From positions 1,907,142 through 1,971,141 of the forward strand of contig NZ_VLLL01000005.1 of assembly GCF_007994225.1 (NCBI RefSeq): a stretch of DNA of 64,000 nucleotides, read 5' to 3'. Source of the DNA: Stackebrandtia albiflava. GTDB taxonomy: Bacteria; Actinomycetota; Actinomycetes; Mycobacteriales; Micromonosporaceae. Positions 44,055-53,333 of the stretch are shown here, piece after piece (the first letter of the stretch is position 1; the number at the start of each line of letters is the position of its first letter). The notes below the pieces were generated by a model. That model did no database searches. It was given only the letters and a program-made list of their open reading frames with translations, and was not told where the DNA came from. Both the position numbers and the translations under genes were made by a program.

Positions 44055-45203
44055 TCACAGGCACGCGCGCAGGGCCGCGACGATCCGGGCCGCCCGGCGG
44101 TCGCGAATCCGTCCATGGTGGAGTCCGTTGGTCACGTAGCCGAAGCCGATTCCGGTGTCCGGGTCGGCGAAGCCGAGAGCGCCGCTCATACCGGCGAACC
44201 CGAACGCGCGGGGACCGTACCAGGACGTGTCGCGGGTGGGCAGTGCGAAACCCAGCCCGAACCGGCTCGGTACGCCGGTGACGAGGTCGATCCCGGCCGA
44301 CTCCTCACGTGTGGCGGCGGCGACCGTGTCCGTGGACAGGATCCGGTGCCCGTCCGGTGCCGACACGAGTGCCGCGTAGAACCGCGCCAGCGCCTCGGCC
44401 GTGCCCGTCCCGTTGCTGGCCGGGATCTCCACCAGTTGCTCGGCGGGGTCGTCGTGGTCCAGCGGCGGCTCACTGATCACGAAACTCCTGTCCCGCAATG
44501 AATCCGTCGTCCCCCACGGGAGGGGCCGCCGACAGGTGGAGGCCGTCGCCGATCGCGTGCCGTCGGTTCCGGTGACGATCCGGGCGGCACGACGCCACTC
44601 CTCCTTCGGGAGTCCGATGTGGAAGTCGATTCCCGCCGGACCGGTGATCTCCTCGGCCAGGAGGGTGCCGAGGCCACGGCCGTCGACGCGGCGCACCAGT
44701 TCCGCGACGAGCCAACCGAAGGTGAGCGCGTGGTATCCGTGCCGCGTCCCCGGTGGCCAGCAGGGCGCCTGACGTTCCAGGGCCTTCACCACCGCCCGTC
44801 CGTCGAGCACGTCGGCGCGCGGCAGCCGGCGGTCCAGTGCGGACAGTCCGGCACGGTGGGACAGCAGCCACCGTACCGGAATCCGCGCCTTTCCGGCGGC
44901 GGCGAACTCCGGCCAGTATCGCGAGACCGGGGCGTCGAGATCGATCAGGCCGCGTTCGGCCAACAGCAGCGCGCAGGCGGCGGTGACCCCCTTGGTCGCG
45001 GAGTACACCACGGTCAGGGTGTCGCGCCGCCACGGTTCGCCGGTGAAAGGATCGGCGCGGCCGGCCCACAGGTCGACCACCTTGCGGCCGTGGTGGTACA
45101 CCGCCACGGCCGCACCGGTCTCACCGTCTAGGGCGATGCCGCGCGCGAACGCCTCACACACGGCCGCGTACCCCGTCGCGCACTCACCGTGGATCGGGCT
45201 CAC
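44055..45203 (-). CDS. Beta-lactamase-family serine hydrolase (class C/EstB type)
   Basis: A 382-aa protein with the nucleophile motif SATK (VYSATKGVTAACALLLAERG, near residue 75), a second motif YHALTFGWL in the position of YxN, and a late HGRxR-like region (GLHHGR). It has no signal peptide, so it is probably a cytoplasmic esterase/peptidase rather than a resistance enzyme. GTG 45203 follows GGAGGAG; the frame to 45239 was rejected. Confidence 0.88.
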   Translation of the reverse strand: MSPIHGECATGYAAVCEAFARGIALDGETGAAVAVYHHGRKVVDLWAGRADPFTGEPWRRDTLTVVYSATKGVTAACALLLAERGLIDLDAPVSRYWPEFAAAGKARIPVRWLLSHRAGLSALDRRLPRADVLDGRAVVKALERQAPCWPPGTRHGYHALTFGWLVAELVRRVDGRGLGTLLAEEITGPAGIDFHIGLPKEEWRRAARIVTGTDGTRSATASTCRRPLPWGTTDSLRDRSFVISEPPLDHDDPAEQLVEIPASNGTGTAEALARFYAALVSAPDGHRILSTDTVAAATREESAGIDLVTGVPSRFGLGFALPTRDTSWYGPRAFGFAGMSGALGFADPDTGIGFGYVTNGLHHGRIRDRRAARIVAALRACL

Positions 45204-45234
45204 GGATCTCCTCCCCCGCCCGGCCGGAACCGGG

Positions 45235-45263
45235 GACATCGACCTGGTGTCCAGGTCGATGTC
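45235..45263 (-). terminator. Terminator of the pheST operon
   Basis: A perfect 13-bp stem (GACATCGACCTGG 45235-45247, CCAGGTCGATGTC 45251-45263) with a 3-nt loop, 28 bases after the pheT stop. Confidence 0.8.
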
Positions 45264-45291
45264 GCCGGCTCCGGTGAAGAGACGGGACGGG

Positions 45292-47775
45292 TCAGACGCC
45301 GCGCAGCTCGGCGCCGAAGCGTTCCGAGGCCACCGCCACGGCCCGGTCCCGGGCCGCCACCGCCTCCTCGGCCGTCAGCGTCCGGTCGGGGGCGCGGAAC
45401 GTCAGCTTGTACGCCAACGACTTGCGCCCGGCGCCGACCCGCTCGTCCCGGTAGACGTCGAACAACCGGATGCCCTCCAGCAGCTCACCCGCGCCGTCTC
45501 CGAGGGCCTCGGCGACCCGCGCGGCGGGTACCTCGTCGTCCACGACCACGGCGACGTCGATCAACGCCACCGGGTAGTGCGACATCCGGGGTGCGGGCGT
45601 CACCTCCGCCGTCGGGAGCCGGGACAGGTCGAGTTCCATCGCCGCCACGCGGCGCGGGATCTCCAGGGCGTCGCACACGGCCGGATGCAGTTCTCCGGCG
45701 TGACCGATCACCTCGTCACCGACGCGCAGTGCCGCGCACCGGCCGGGATGCCACGGCGCGTACCGTGCCGCCTCCACCGTCACCTCCACACCGGCCGCCT
45801 CCGCGACCGTGCGGGCGGCGGCGACGGCGTCCGTCCAGTCGGCGGGACGCGGAGCGCCCCACCAACCGCCGGGTTCGGCGTCACCGGTGATCGCGACGGC
45901 GAGGTGTTGCGGCTGGTCGGGACGCAACCGCCCGGCGGCCTCCAACTCCTCGTCGGTGGGCCGCCGGTGCACCGGTAGCCGCGGTGGCTCCACCCGCTCC
46001 CAGTCCGGGCGCGGGTGGAACACCACGCCCAGTTCGAAGAGGCCCACGTCCCGGATGCCCCGGTCCACGTTGGTCTTCAGCGCGCGAAGCAGTCCCGGCA
46101 GCAGTGTGGTGCGAAGCGCCGACTCGCTCTCCACCAGCGGGTTGGCCAGCCGCAGCACGTCACGGCGCGGGTCGTCGTCCGGTAGGCCGAAACGGTCGAG
46201 GACCGCGGTGTCCAGGAACGGGTAGTTCAACGCCTCGACGTATCCGGCCTCGGCCAGGACCCGGCCGATCTGCCTGCGGCGCCGCTGGCGCGCGGTCAGG
46301 CCGCTGCCCGGTGGCGCGGTCGGCATCGCGACGGGCACCTTGTCGTAGCCGTCGAGCCGGACGACCTCCTCGACCAGGTCGGCCCGGTCGGTCACGTCGG
46401 GGCGCCAGCTCGGCGGGACGACCTCCAGGACCTCCCCGCCCGCCTGGACCACACAACCGGCGGCGGTGAGCCGGGCGATGACCTCGGTGTCGGTGTAGGG
46501 GACGCCCACGATGCGGCCGGGAAGCTGCGGGTCGAGGTAGATCGGCTCGCGCGCGACCCGGTGGTCGACGTCGGCGACCCGCGCGTCGGCCACACCACCG
46601 CCGTACTCGACGAGCAGTTCGACGGCACGCTGCACCGCGACGGCGCACAGGGCCGGATCGCTGCCGCGCTCGAACCGCTTGGCGGCCTCGCTGGCGAGGC
46701 GGTGGCGTCGCGCGGTCGCGGCGATGGACCGCATGTCCCAGTGGGCCGCCTCGAAGAGGACGTCCACGGTGGACGGCGCCACCTCGCTAGTCTGTCCGCC
46801 CATGACGCCCGCGAGCGAGATGACCCCGGTGTCGTCGCAGATCACCATGTCCTGCGGGTCGAGCCGGCGTTCCACGTCGTCGAGTGTGGTCAACCGTTCG
46901 CCGGCCCGGGCGCGGCGCACCACCAGGCCGCCCTTCAGGGTCGCCAGGTCGAAGGCGTGCAACGGCTGCCCGAGTTCCAGCATCAGGTAGTTCGTCACGT
47001 CCACGGCCAGTCCGATCGACCGCATCCCGGCGTGGGACAGCCGACGGCGCAACCACTGTGGACTCGGCGCGGTGGGGTCGATCCCGGTGACCGCGCGGAG
47101 CGCGAACCGGTCACAGCCCTCGGTGTCCTCCACCGACAGCGGGTAGGGGGACTCCTCGGTGGCGGTGGGCTCCAGCGTCGCCAGCGCCGGGTCCGTGAAC
47201 TCCACGTCCAGCCGGTGGGCGACCTCCCTGGCGACGCCGCGCATCGAGAAGCAGTGACTCATGTCGGGCGTGACGGCCAGCTCGAAGATGACGTCGTCCA
47301 GCCCGACCGCGCCACGGGCGTCGGTCCCGGGTTCGTGTCCGGCGCCCTCGGGCAGCACGATGATGCCGTCGTGGTCGTCGCCCGCGCCCAGTTCCCGCGA
47401 GGAGGCGATCATGCCGTCCGACACGCGACCGTAGGTCTTGCGGGCGCTGATGGCGAATCCGCCGGGCAGCACCGCGCCGGGCAGGGACACCACGACGAGG
47501 TCACCCTCGACGAAGTTGCGTGCCCCGCACACGATGCCGCGCGGCTCGGACTCACCCACGTCCACCCGGCAGAACCGGATCGGCTTCTTGAACCCGGTCA
47601 ACTCCTCTATCTCGACGACCCGACCGATCAGCAGTGGACCGGACACGTTGTCGCGCAGGTCGTGGACCTCCTCGACCTCCAGGCCCGAGGACACGAAGGC
47701 GGCGTCCAGGGTCGCCACGTCGATGTCGGCCGGCAGCGCGGCGTAGTCGCGCAGCCATGACAGTGAGACTCGCAC
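45292..47775 (-). CDS. pheT: Phenylalanyl-tRNA synthetase beta subunit
   Basis: Partner of PheS in the alpha2-beta2 enzyme that charges tRNA-Phe. The 827-aa protein has the N-terminal tRNA-binding domain (residues 40-150), B3/B4 editing domain, B5 domain and the C-terminal anticodon-binding FDX-ACB domain ending LTFRAPDRTLTAEEAVAARD. GTG 47775 (VRVSLSWLRDY) follows GGAGGAA; the frame to 47901 is within pheS. It is separated from pheS by only 4 bp. Confidence 0.96.
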   Translation of the reverse strand: MRVSLSWLRDYAALPADIDVATLDAAFVSSGLEVEEVHDLRDNVSGPLLIGRVVEIEELTGFKKPIRFCRVDVGESEPRGIVCGARNFVEGDLVVVSLPGAVLPGGFAISARKTYGRVSDGMIASSRELGAGDDHDGIIVLPEGAGHEPGTDARGAVGLDDVIFELAVTPDMSHCFSMRGVAREVAHRLDVEFTDPALATLEPTATEESPYPLSVEDTEGCDRFALRAVTGIDPTAPSPQWLRRRLSHAGMRSIGLAVDVTNYLMLELGQPLHAFDLATLKGGLVVRRARAGERLTTLDDVERRLDPQDMVICDDTGVISLAGVMGGQTSEVAPSTVDVLFEAAHWDMRSIAATARRHRLASEAAKRFERGSDPALCAVAVQRAVELLVEYGGGVADARVADVDHRVAREPIYLDPQLPGRIVGVPYTDTEVIARLTAAGCVVQAGGEVLEVVPPSWRPDVTDRADLVEEVVRLDGYDKVPVAMPTAPPGSGLTARQRRRRQIGRVLAEAGYVEALNYPFLDTAVLDRFGLPDDDPRRDVLRLANPLVESESALRTTLLPGLLRALKTNVDRGIRDVGLFELGVVFHPRPDWERVEPPRLPVHRRPTDEELEAAGRLRPDQPQHLAVAITGDAEPGGWWGAPRPADWTDAVAAARTVAEAAGVEVTVEAARYAPWHPGRCAALRVGDEVIGHAGELHPAVCDALEIPRRVAAMELDLSRLPTAEVTPAPRMSHYPVALIDVAVVVDDEVPAARVAEALGDGAGELLEGIRLFDVYRDERVGAGRKSLAYKLTFRAPDRTLTAEEAVAARDRAVAVASERFGAELRGV

Positions 47776-47779
47776 GGGC

Positions 47780-48856
47780 CTATTCCTCCGTTCCGAGAGC
47801 CAGCGGGAAGCGCACGTCCCCGTCGAACATGTCACGCATGTCGGTGACGCCGTGCCGCAGCATGACGGCGCGGTCGACGCCCATCCCGAACGCGAAGCCA
47901 CTGTAGACGTGCGGGTCGATGCCGCACGCGGTCAGGACCCGGGGATTGACCATCCCGCAACCGCCCCACTCGATCCAGCGTGGCCCGTCCTTGTGCGCGG
48001 CGAACCACACGTCCAGTTCGGCGCTCGGCTCGGTGAACGGGAAGTAGGACGGACGCAACCGGATCCGCACCTCCGGCCCGAACATGGTGCGGGCGAAGTG
48101 CTCCAACGTCCCCTTCAGGTGCGCCATCGTGATGCCCCGGTCCACCACCAGGCCCTCCGTCTGGTGGAACACCGGGCTGTGGGTGGCGTCGACCTCGTCG
48201 GTCCGGTAGACCCGGCCCGGCGACACCGCGTAGATCGGCGGCTCCTGCGTCAGCATCGTGTGGATCTGCACCGAGGAGGTATGGGTCCGCAACACCAGAC
48301 CGGAATCCGACCGCCCGGCCGCGGCGAGGTAGAACGTGTCCATCATGGTGCGTGCCGGGTGGTCGGGCGCGATGTTGAGCGCGTCGAAGTTGAACCACTC
48401 CGGTTCCACCTCCGGCCCCTCACCGACCTGGTACCCCATCCCCACGAACAGGTCCGCGATCCGGTCGGTCATCAGGTTGATCGGGTGCCTCGCCCCGCGC
48501 CGCCGCCGCACCACCGGCAGGGTCACGTCCACCGTCTCCTCACGCAGCACCCGCTGCGCGGCCTCGGCGGCCAGCACCTCCGCCCGCGCCTCGTACTCGG
48601 CCGAGACCTCCTGCCGGGCGGCGTTGACCCGCTTGCCCGCGTCCGACTTGGCGGCGGGCGGCAGGGCACCGATCTCACGGCGCGCCAACGACACCGGCGC
48701 CTTGTCGCCGAGGTGCTGGTGTTTGATCTGGTTGAGCGCGTCGAGATCGGGCGCGGCGGCGAACGCCTTCCGCGCCGCGTCCACCGCTTCGGCTAGCGAC
48801 TCCGGAGACAGGTACGCCACCTGCTTCGGGTCGTAGGGATCGCTGTGATAGCTCAT
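47780..48856 (-). CDS. pheS: Phenylalanyl-tRNA synthetase alpha subunit
   Basis: The catalytic class II subunit, 358 aa. Motif 2 is FHQTEGLVVD and motif 3 is FGMGVDRAVMLRHGVTDMRDM. GCGMVNPRVL is typical of PheS. The N-terminal coiled coil contacts tRNA. The 260-bp region upstream has no gene and no obvious leader peptide. The operon is pheS-pheT. Confidence 0.97.
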   Translation of the reverse strand: MSYHSDPYDPKQVAYLSPESLAEAVDAARKAFAAAPDLDALNQIKHQHLGDKAPVSLARREIGALPPAAKSDAGKRVNAARQEVSAEYEARAEVLAAEAAQRVLREETVDVTLPVVRRRRGARHPINLMTDRIADLFVGMGYQVGEGPEVEPEWFNFDALNIAPDHPARTMMDTFYLAAAGRSDSGLVLRTHTSSVQIHTMLTQEPPIYAVSPGRVYRTDEVDATHSPVFHQTEGLVVDRGITMAHLKGTLEHFARTMFGPEVRIRLRPSYFPFTEPSAELDVWFAAHKDGPRWIEWGGCGMVNPRVLTACGIDPHVYSGFAFGMGVDRAVMLRHGVTDMRDMFDGDVRFPLALGTEE

Positions 48857-49116
48857 CGATTGGTCACTTTCGGTGATCGGACCGGTCAGGCCCTCGGAAG
48901 TCTAAGGCGGCCACCGGGTCACCGGACCGGCTGATCCCCTTCGAGTGGAGGGCGGGACTCCGCCGTCAGCGCGGCCGGACACACCGGCGGTGCACACGGC
49001 TGAGCCGTCCGCCCACCGGGGCGCTGAGGCGGGTGAGATATGCGAGAACTACCGCCGCAGCCCGCCACCGGCGGGCCGGATAAACATGAGTACGGCCGGT
49101 ACGCGGCCTGATCGAC

Positions 49117-49923
49117 TCACCGGGGTCTCCTCTTGGCGTGTTCTCCGGCCGAAGCATACAGGCACACCGCCGCAGCCGTCGCCAGGTTAAGGCTCTCGGC
49201 GGCACCGTAGATCGGCACCCGGACCCGCAGATCGGCGGCCTTCGACAGGTCCGCCGGGAGGCCGTGCGCCTCGGAGCCGAACAACCACACCGTGGGTCCC
49301 GCCAGCGCACCCGAGTCGACGGCCTCGTCGAGTCCGGTGTCGCCGTAGGCGTCGGCGGCCAGCACCCGGCAGCCGTCGGAACGGAACGCGTCGAGATGAC
49401 CGGCGGTGTCACCGCCGCGCACCAACGGGACGTGAAAGAGACTCCCGGCCGACGCGCGCACGCACTTGCCGTTGTACGGGTCCACCGTCTCGTCGGGGAA
49501 GACGACCGCTCCGGCGCCGGCCGCGTCGGCGGTGCGCAACACGGTGCCGGCGTTGCCCGGGTCGGACACGCCGTGCAGGACCACCGCGAGTCCGGTGCGG
49601 GGCGCGGTGCCGTCCAGGTAGTCGCAGACCGCGACGAGCCCCTGTGGACGGACGGTCTCGGCGAGCCCGGCTAGCGCCTCCTCGGTCACCGCCGTGACTC
49701 TCGGCGCCGCGGCCGTCAGTTCCGGATGGCGTCCCCCGGCCTCCGCCGTGGCGAACAACTCCACCACGACCTCGCGCCCCAACGCCTCGCGCACCGCCTG
49801 CGGTCCCTCGGCGAGGAAGGTGCGGGTCTGGTCGCGGTACTTGCGGCGCAACAGCTTCCGGACGGCGACAACCCGGGACGACCGCGCGGAGAGCGGGGTC
49901 GTCCCGGGTTGGATGCCCGTCAT
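49117..49923 (-). CDS. SpoU/TrmH-family RNA 2'-O-methyltransferase
   Basis: A 268-aa SPOUT methyltransferase. The N-terminal substrate domain includes FLAEGPQAVREAL, and the three knot motifs are GVSDPGNAGTVLRTADAAGA, LFGSEAHGLP and ESLNLATAAAVCLY. Its ATG overlaps the rplT stop. It is the last gene of infC-rpmI-rplT-trmH, a gene order common in actinobacteria. It probably acts on rRNA or tRNA. Confidence 0.92.
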   Translation of the reverse strand: MTGIQPGTTPLSARSSRVVAVRKLLRRKYRDQTRTFLAEGPQAVREALGREVVVELFATAEAGGRHPELTAAAPRVTAVTEEALAGLAETVRPQGLVAVCDYLDGTAPRTGLAVVLHGVSDPGNAGTVLRTADAAGAGAVVFPDETVDPYNGKCVRASAGSLFHVPLVRGGDTAGHLDAFRSDGCRVLAADAYGDTGLDEAVDSGALAGPTVWLFGSEAHGLPADLSKAADLRVRVPIYGAAESLNLATAAAVCLYASAGEHAKRRPR

Positions 49924-50297
49924 CAGGCGGCGGCGTCGGTCGCCGGCAGAGCCGAACGCGCGGCCTCGACCAGCGCGGTGAAGGCGGCGGCGTCGGTGAC
50001 GGCCAGATCGGCGAGGACCTTGCGGTCGACCTCGATCTCGGCGGCCTTCAGGCCCTGGATGAACCGGTTGTAGGTGATGCCGTTCGCGCGGGCGGCGGCA
50101 TTGATGCGGGTGATCCACAGCCGGCGGAAGTCGCTCTTGCGGGCCCTGCGGTCCCGGTACGAGTACTCCATCGAGTGGAGCAGCTGCTCCTTGGCCTTGC
50201 GGTACAGCCGGGAGCGCTGGCCCCGGTAACCCTTGGCGGACTCAAGGGTGGTGCGGCGCTTCTTCTGGGCATTGATCGCCCGCTTAACGCGTGCCAC
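49923..50297 (-). CDS. rplT: Ribosomal protein L20
   Basis: A 124-aa 50S protein beginning [15 protein letters not shown], with [18 protein letters not shown] and [15 protein letters not shown], the family's signatures. GTG start. It sits 69 bp after rpmI. L20 can repress its own operon in other bacteria. Confidence 0.97.
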   Translation of the reverse strand: MARVKRAINAQKKRRTTLESAKGYRGQRSRLYRKAKEQLLHSMEYSYRDRRARKSDFRRLWITRINAAARANGITYNRFIQGLKAAEIEVDRKVLADLAVTDAAAFTALVEAARSALPATDAAA

Positions 50298-50366
50298 GGG
50301 TTGTTCTCCTCATCGTGACCGGCCGGTCGGGGAACCTGACGGTCTTGGGTCTGGCGGTGCGGACGA

Positions 50367-50561
50367 TTACTTACCGAGCATCTTCTTGACGCGCTTGACG
50401 TCGGCCTTGGCCATCTCGGTGGTGCCGGCCAGGCGACGGGTCAGCGTCGAGGCCTTGTGCTCCAGGTAGTGACGACGGTTGGCCCGCTGACGGAGGATCT
50501 TCCCGGAGCCGGTGATCTTCACGCGCTTGCCCATGCCGCTGTGGCGTTTCATCTTCGGCAT
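50367..50561 (-). CDS. rpmI: Ribosomal protein L35
   Basis: A 64-aa 50S protein: [22 protein letters not shown], then [14 protein letters not shown]. It follows infC by 18 bp. Confidence 0.97.
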   Translation of the reverse strand: MPKMKRHSGMGKRVKITGSGKILRQRANRRHYLEHKASTLTRRLAGTTEMAKADVKRVKKMLGK

Positions 50562-50579
50562 CGGTGTCTCCTTTGGTGG

Positions 50580-51158
50580 TTACTCGGACGCGGTCTCTTG
50601 CTCGGCCACGTCCGACCTCTTACCCGGACGGGGTGCCGCCACAGGCTGCTTGGCGCGGTGAGGCGCCAGCACCATGATCATGTTGCGACCGTCCTGTTTG
50701 GGCGCCGCCTCGACGACTCCCAGGTCGGCGACCTCGTCCCCGAGCTTCTTGAGCAGCCGGAGCCCGAGTTCGGGACGGCTCTGCTCACGACCCCGGAACA
50801 TGATCGTGATCTTGACCTTGTCTCCGGCCTTCAGGAACCGGATCACGTGACCCTTCTTGGTCTCGTAGTCGTGATCGTCGATCTTGGGGCGGAGCTTCAT
50901 CTCCTTGATGACAGTCTGCTGCTGGTTACGCCTGGCTTCGCGAGCCTTCAGCGCGGTCTCGTACTTGTGCTTGCCGTAGTCCATCAGCTTGCACACGGGC
51001 GGACGGGCGGTGGGCGCAACCTCGACCAGATCCAGGTCGACGTCGGCGGCCAGTTGCAGAGCCTTGTCAAGTGAGACGATGCCCACCTGTTCACCCTGCG
51101 GACCGACGAGCCGGACCTCACGAGCCCGGATCTGTTCGTTCACGCGCAAATCGCTGAT
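50580..51158 (-). CDS. infC: Translation initiation factor IF-3, probable ATC start
   Basis: IF-3 keeps the ribosomal subunits apart and checks the start codon. The body is clear: [46 protein letters not shown] and [14 protein letters not shown]. The best ribosome site (AAGGAGG on the minus strand, cctcctt at 51163-51169) is 4 bases before ATC at 51156-51158, giving [11 protein letters not shown]. The only ATG is at 51197, ahead of that site, with no site of its own. infC of E. coli uses AUU, so a rare start is expected. The protein is 192 aa from this start. Confidence 0.9.
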   Translation of the reverse strand: MSDLRVNEQIRAREVRLVGPQGEQVGIVSLDKALQLAADVDLDLVEVAPTARPPVCKLMDYGKHKYETALKAREARRNQQQTVIKEMKLRPKIDDHDYETKKGHVIRFLKAGDKVKITIMFRGREQSRPELGLRLLKKLGDEVADLGVVEAAPKQDGRNMIMVLAPHRAKQPVAAPRPGKRSDVAEQETASE

Positions 51159-51235
51159 GTGGCCTCCTTGGTAGCGCGATACGTGCACATGGTGCATGAC
51201 CGATCGCTCGCGAAGACCCCCGCCACACGACGAAA

Positions 51236-51282
51236 GCCCCGGCTGACGCCGAGGCCCCTGACTGCTCCGGTGCGCACCGGAG
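51236..51282 (-). promoter_or_regulatory. infC leader with two hairpins (probable attenuator)
   Basis: On the minus strand CTCCGGTG/CACCGGAG (51265-51282) comes first, then GCCTCGGC GTCA GCCGGGGC (51255-51236) followed by TTTCG. The second is terminator-shaped with a short U-run, about 80 nt before the ATC. It may control the infC operon through attenuation. Confidence 0.55.
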
Positions 51283-51462
51283 GGCGCGCACGCCCGCGAG
51301 GCGTAACCTCCACGGGCGACCGGACCCGGCCACTCTGCGGTGTGTCACCGTGGTGGACGGGTGGGAGCGGGGCTCCGCTTGCGGCGTCGCGAGCGCTCCG
51401 TCACCGATCCGCGGATCGACGCACGGTGAAACTCACGACGCGGTCCATGACAGCCTAGCAGA

Positions 51463-51918
51463 TCAGCCGGAACGGTGATCGGCCAGCGCCGCCCGCAGCC
51501 GCTTGACCCCCGCCACCGCGTACTGCTTGTCCACCGCCTGGATGGCCATGACCGAGACCACGTCGTCGTCGGCGAGCTCCAACTGCGCCCAGGAGGCCCC
51601 CTTGGGGAACGACACGGACTTGACCACCTCCCAGGGCAGCTCGTGCGACCCGATGACGTTGCGAACCGCCACGCCGGTATCGGTGACCCACACCCGGGGA
51701 CGGCTGAACAACAGGATGCCCCCGGCGAACAGCAGGCCCAGCCCGATCATCGTGTACTGGTCCGCCGCGTGGAATACACCGCCACCCTCGGTCGTCCCGC
51801 GAAGTCCGGTGGCCACGACGCTGCAGATCGCCACGACGGCCACGGCGGCGATCCAACACACCCGGCTGGTCTTGCGGGGCCGCGAGACCAGTTCCCGGGA
51901 CGGGGTCGGCTTGTCCAT
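51463..51918 (-). CDS. Membrane-anchored PH-domain (bPH) protein
   Basis: A 151-aa protein with two TM helices (VCWIAAVAVVAICSVVATG and MIGLGLLFAGGILLF), then a bacterial PH-like domain (RVWVTDTGVAVRNVIGSHELPWEVVKSVSFPKGASWAQLELADDDVVSVMAIQAVD). ATG 51918 was chosen because the basic and then hydrophobic start is normal; the frame to 51990 is Arg-rich. Function unknown. Confidence 0.85.
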   Translation of the reverse strand: MDKPTPSRELVSRPRKTSRVCWIAAVAVVAICSVVATGLRGTTEGGGVFHAADQYTMIGLGLLFAGGILLFSRPRVWVTDTGVAVRNVIGSHELPWEVVKSVSFPKGASWAQLELADDDVVSVMAIQAVDKQYAVAGVKRLRAALADHRSG

Positions 51919-52034
51919 ACCGCCGAGTGTGCCAAACCGCCGTGACCGGCCCCGCCGCCGGGTACGGGAACCGTGACCGGGCACCGGCATCCCGGCACAC
52001 CCTCGCCCGGGCGCCGGCCTCTAGCCTTCTCGGT

Positions 52035-52532
52035 GTGCATATCGACGATGCGGAACCCCTGGCGCCCGAACGGGTCACCGGCGCGGTGACGGCGGTGGTG
52101 GGCGCGGCCGACACCGCGCAGGTACTCGGATCGGGCGACGTCCCCGTACTGGGCACTCCCCGGGTCCTGGCGTTGGCCGAGGCCGCCACGGTGTCGGCGC
52201 TCACCCGCCGCATGCCGACCAGATGGACCAGCCTGGGTGTGGAGGCGTCGGTGCGGCACGTCGCGGCGGTCGCGGTGGGTTCCCAGGTGACGGCGGCGGT
52301 GGTGCTGCGGGCGCGGGAGGGCCGGGATCTCGACTTCGAGTTCACCGTCACCGAGGCGGGCGGCCGGCTGGTGGCCACCGGCCGGATCCGGCGGCGGCTC
52401 ATGGAGCGCGCCCGGTTCCTGGAGCGGGTCGGCGCACCGGTGGTGGCGGATTCGCAGGCCCCGGAGGGGGTGCCGGTGCGGGTGGAGTGGGACCGGCTCC
52501 CGATCCGGCGGCGTACGGGACGCCCGGCCTGA
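52035..52532 (+). CDS. Hotdog-fold thioesterase (FlK-like)
   Basis: A 165-aa protein: LAEAATVSALTRRMPTRWTSLGVEASVRHVAAVAVGSQVTAAVVL, then EFTVTEAGGRLVATGRIRRRLMERARF. The T-S-x-G and H-x-A patterns and length match fluoroacetyl-CoA thioesterase-like proteins. Start GTG 52035 (VHIDDAEPL) is likely; the frame from 51927 is low complexity. The substrate is not known. Confidence 0.83.
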   Translation: MHIDDAEPLAPERVTGAVTAVVGAADTAQVLGSGDVPVLGTPRVLALAEAATVSALTRRMPTRWTSLGVEASVRHVAAVAVGSQVTAAVVLRAREGRDLDFEFTVTEAGGRLVATGRIRRRLMERARFLERVGAPVVADSQAPEGVPVRVEWDRLPIRRRTGRPA

Positions 52533-52539
52533 GAGGCGC

Positions 52540-52935
52540 TCAGGGCAGCCGGTCGATCTCCAGGGTGGAGTCCATCGCCAGCAGTGGCCGTGGCTCCCCG
52601 GTCACGACCGGCCAGCCACGGCGGCGCTGCGCGCACCAGGTGACGTGCCCGGCGGCGAGTTTGCCGTGCTGGTGGGAGCGGGAGAGGATGAGGCCCACGT
52701 CGTGCGCGGCCTCCTGGTCGAGGTCGAGGACGACGGTCACCGGCAGCGACCGCAGCACCTTCAACGCGTCACGGTCACGGCGGGGGGCCTTGGACCACGC
52801 CTCGGCGAGTGCGCAGGCGGGGACCGCCAGCACGATGCCCTGTTCGGCGGCGGTCCACACGACCGCCTGGGGGTACGGGGACGATGCCGCGAATCCGACG
52901 ATGGCCGAGGAATCCAGAATGCGGCCACCGATCAC
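52540..52935 (-). CDS. PIN-domain toxin of a VapBC-like pair
   Basis: A 131-aa protein with the N-terminal acidic motif LDSSAIVGF, a mid Glu (ACALAEAW), and a late acidic position (VVTGEP in place of VTxD) of the PIN nuclease fold. GTG 52935 overlaps the antitoxin stop (GTGA), standard for toxin-antitoxin genes. It is expected to cleave RNA when freed. The last acidic residue is a Glu instead of Asp. Confidence 0.78.
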   Translation of the reverse strand: MIGGRILDSSAIVGFAASSPYPQAVVWTAAEQGIVLAVPACALAEAWSKAPRRDRDALKVLRSLPVTVVLDLDQEAAHDVGLILSRSHQHGKLAAGHVTWCAQRRRGWPVVTGEPRPLLAMDSTLEIDRLP

Positions 52936-53192
52936 GAAACCGGTCCACCCTTCTCGTCGTTGACGCCGAGCACGTCGCGGGCCCATGCCAGGTGTTCGGC
53001 GCTGGGCTTCTGGCCCTTGCGCTCGAACAGGTCCCGAAGCTCCGACAGTGCCTGGTCGCGATCCAGGCGGGTCTGGATCGCCTCCACGACGTAGGTGGAG
53101 ATGTCCGGTGCGCCACCGGATGCCACTATGCGCCTCACCTGTTCGGCCTGCGCGGCGGGCAGCTCGATGCTCACACGTTCGGTGTCGCTCAT
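52932..53192 (-). CDS. Antitoxin of the PIN pair (ribbon-helix-helix-like)
   Basis: An 86-aa protein: SIELPAAQAEQVRRIVASGGAPDISTYVVEAIQTRLD is a CopG/ParD-like ribbon-helix-helix unit, followed by a C-terminal arm that would wrap the toxin. It precedes and overlaps the toxin gene and should autoregulate the pair. Confidence 0.8.
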   Translation of the reverse strand: MSDTERVSIELPAAQAEQVRRIVASGGAPDISTYVVEAIQTRLDRDQALSELRDLFERKGQKPSAEHLAWARDVLGVNDEKGGPVS

Positions 53193-53271
53193 GGATTAGA
53201 ACCTACCGCGCGCCCACGGTGGCCCGGCCGCCACCGACCCCTCCGCACCGGATGCCACGGGTGCTCACGCG

Positions 53272-53309
53272 CCCGACGGAACGCGCCGGTGTGCGCGCGT
53301 TCCGTCGGG
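53272..53309 (-). terminator. Terminator after asnB
   Basis: A perfect 15-bp stem (53272-53286 with 53295-53309) with an 8-nt loop, 25 bases after the asnB stop. Confidence 0.8.
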
Positions 53310-53333
53310 GTCCGGGGCCGTCCCCGGCGGGCG

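Noticed and set aside
44055-45203. Beta-lactam resistance gene
   Set aside because: No export signal, and motif spacing fits esterase/peptidase-like relatives.
51236-51282. tRNA or riboswitch ahead of infC
   Set aside because: The two simple hairpins do not form a cloverleaf and no known ligand-binding core is visible.
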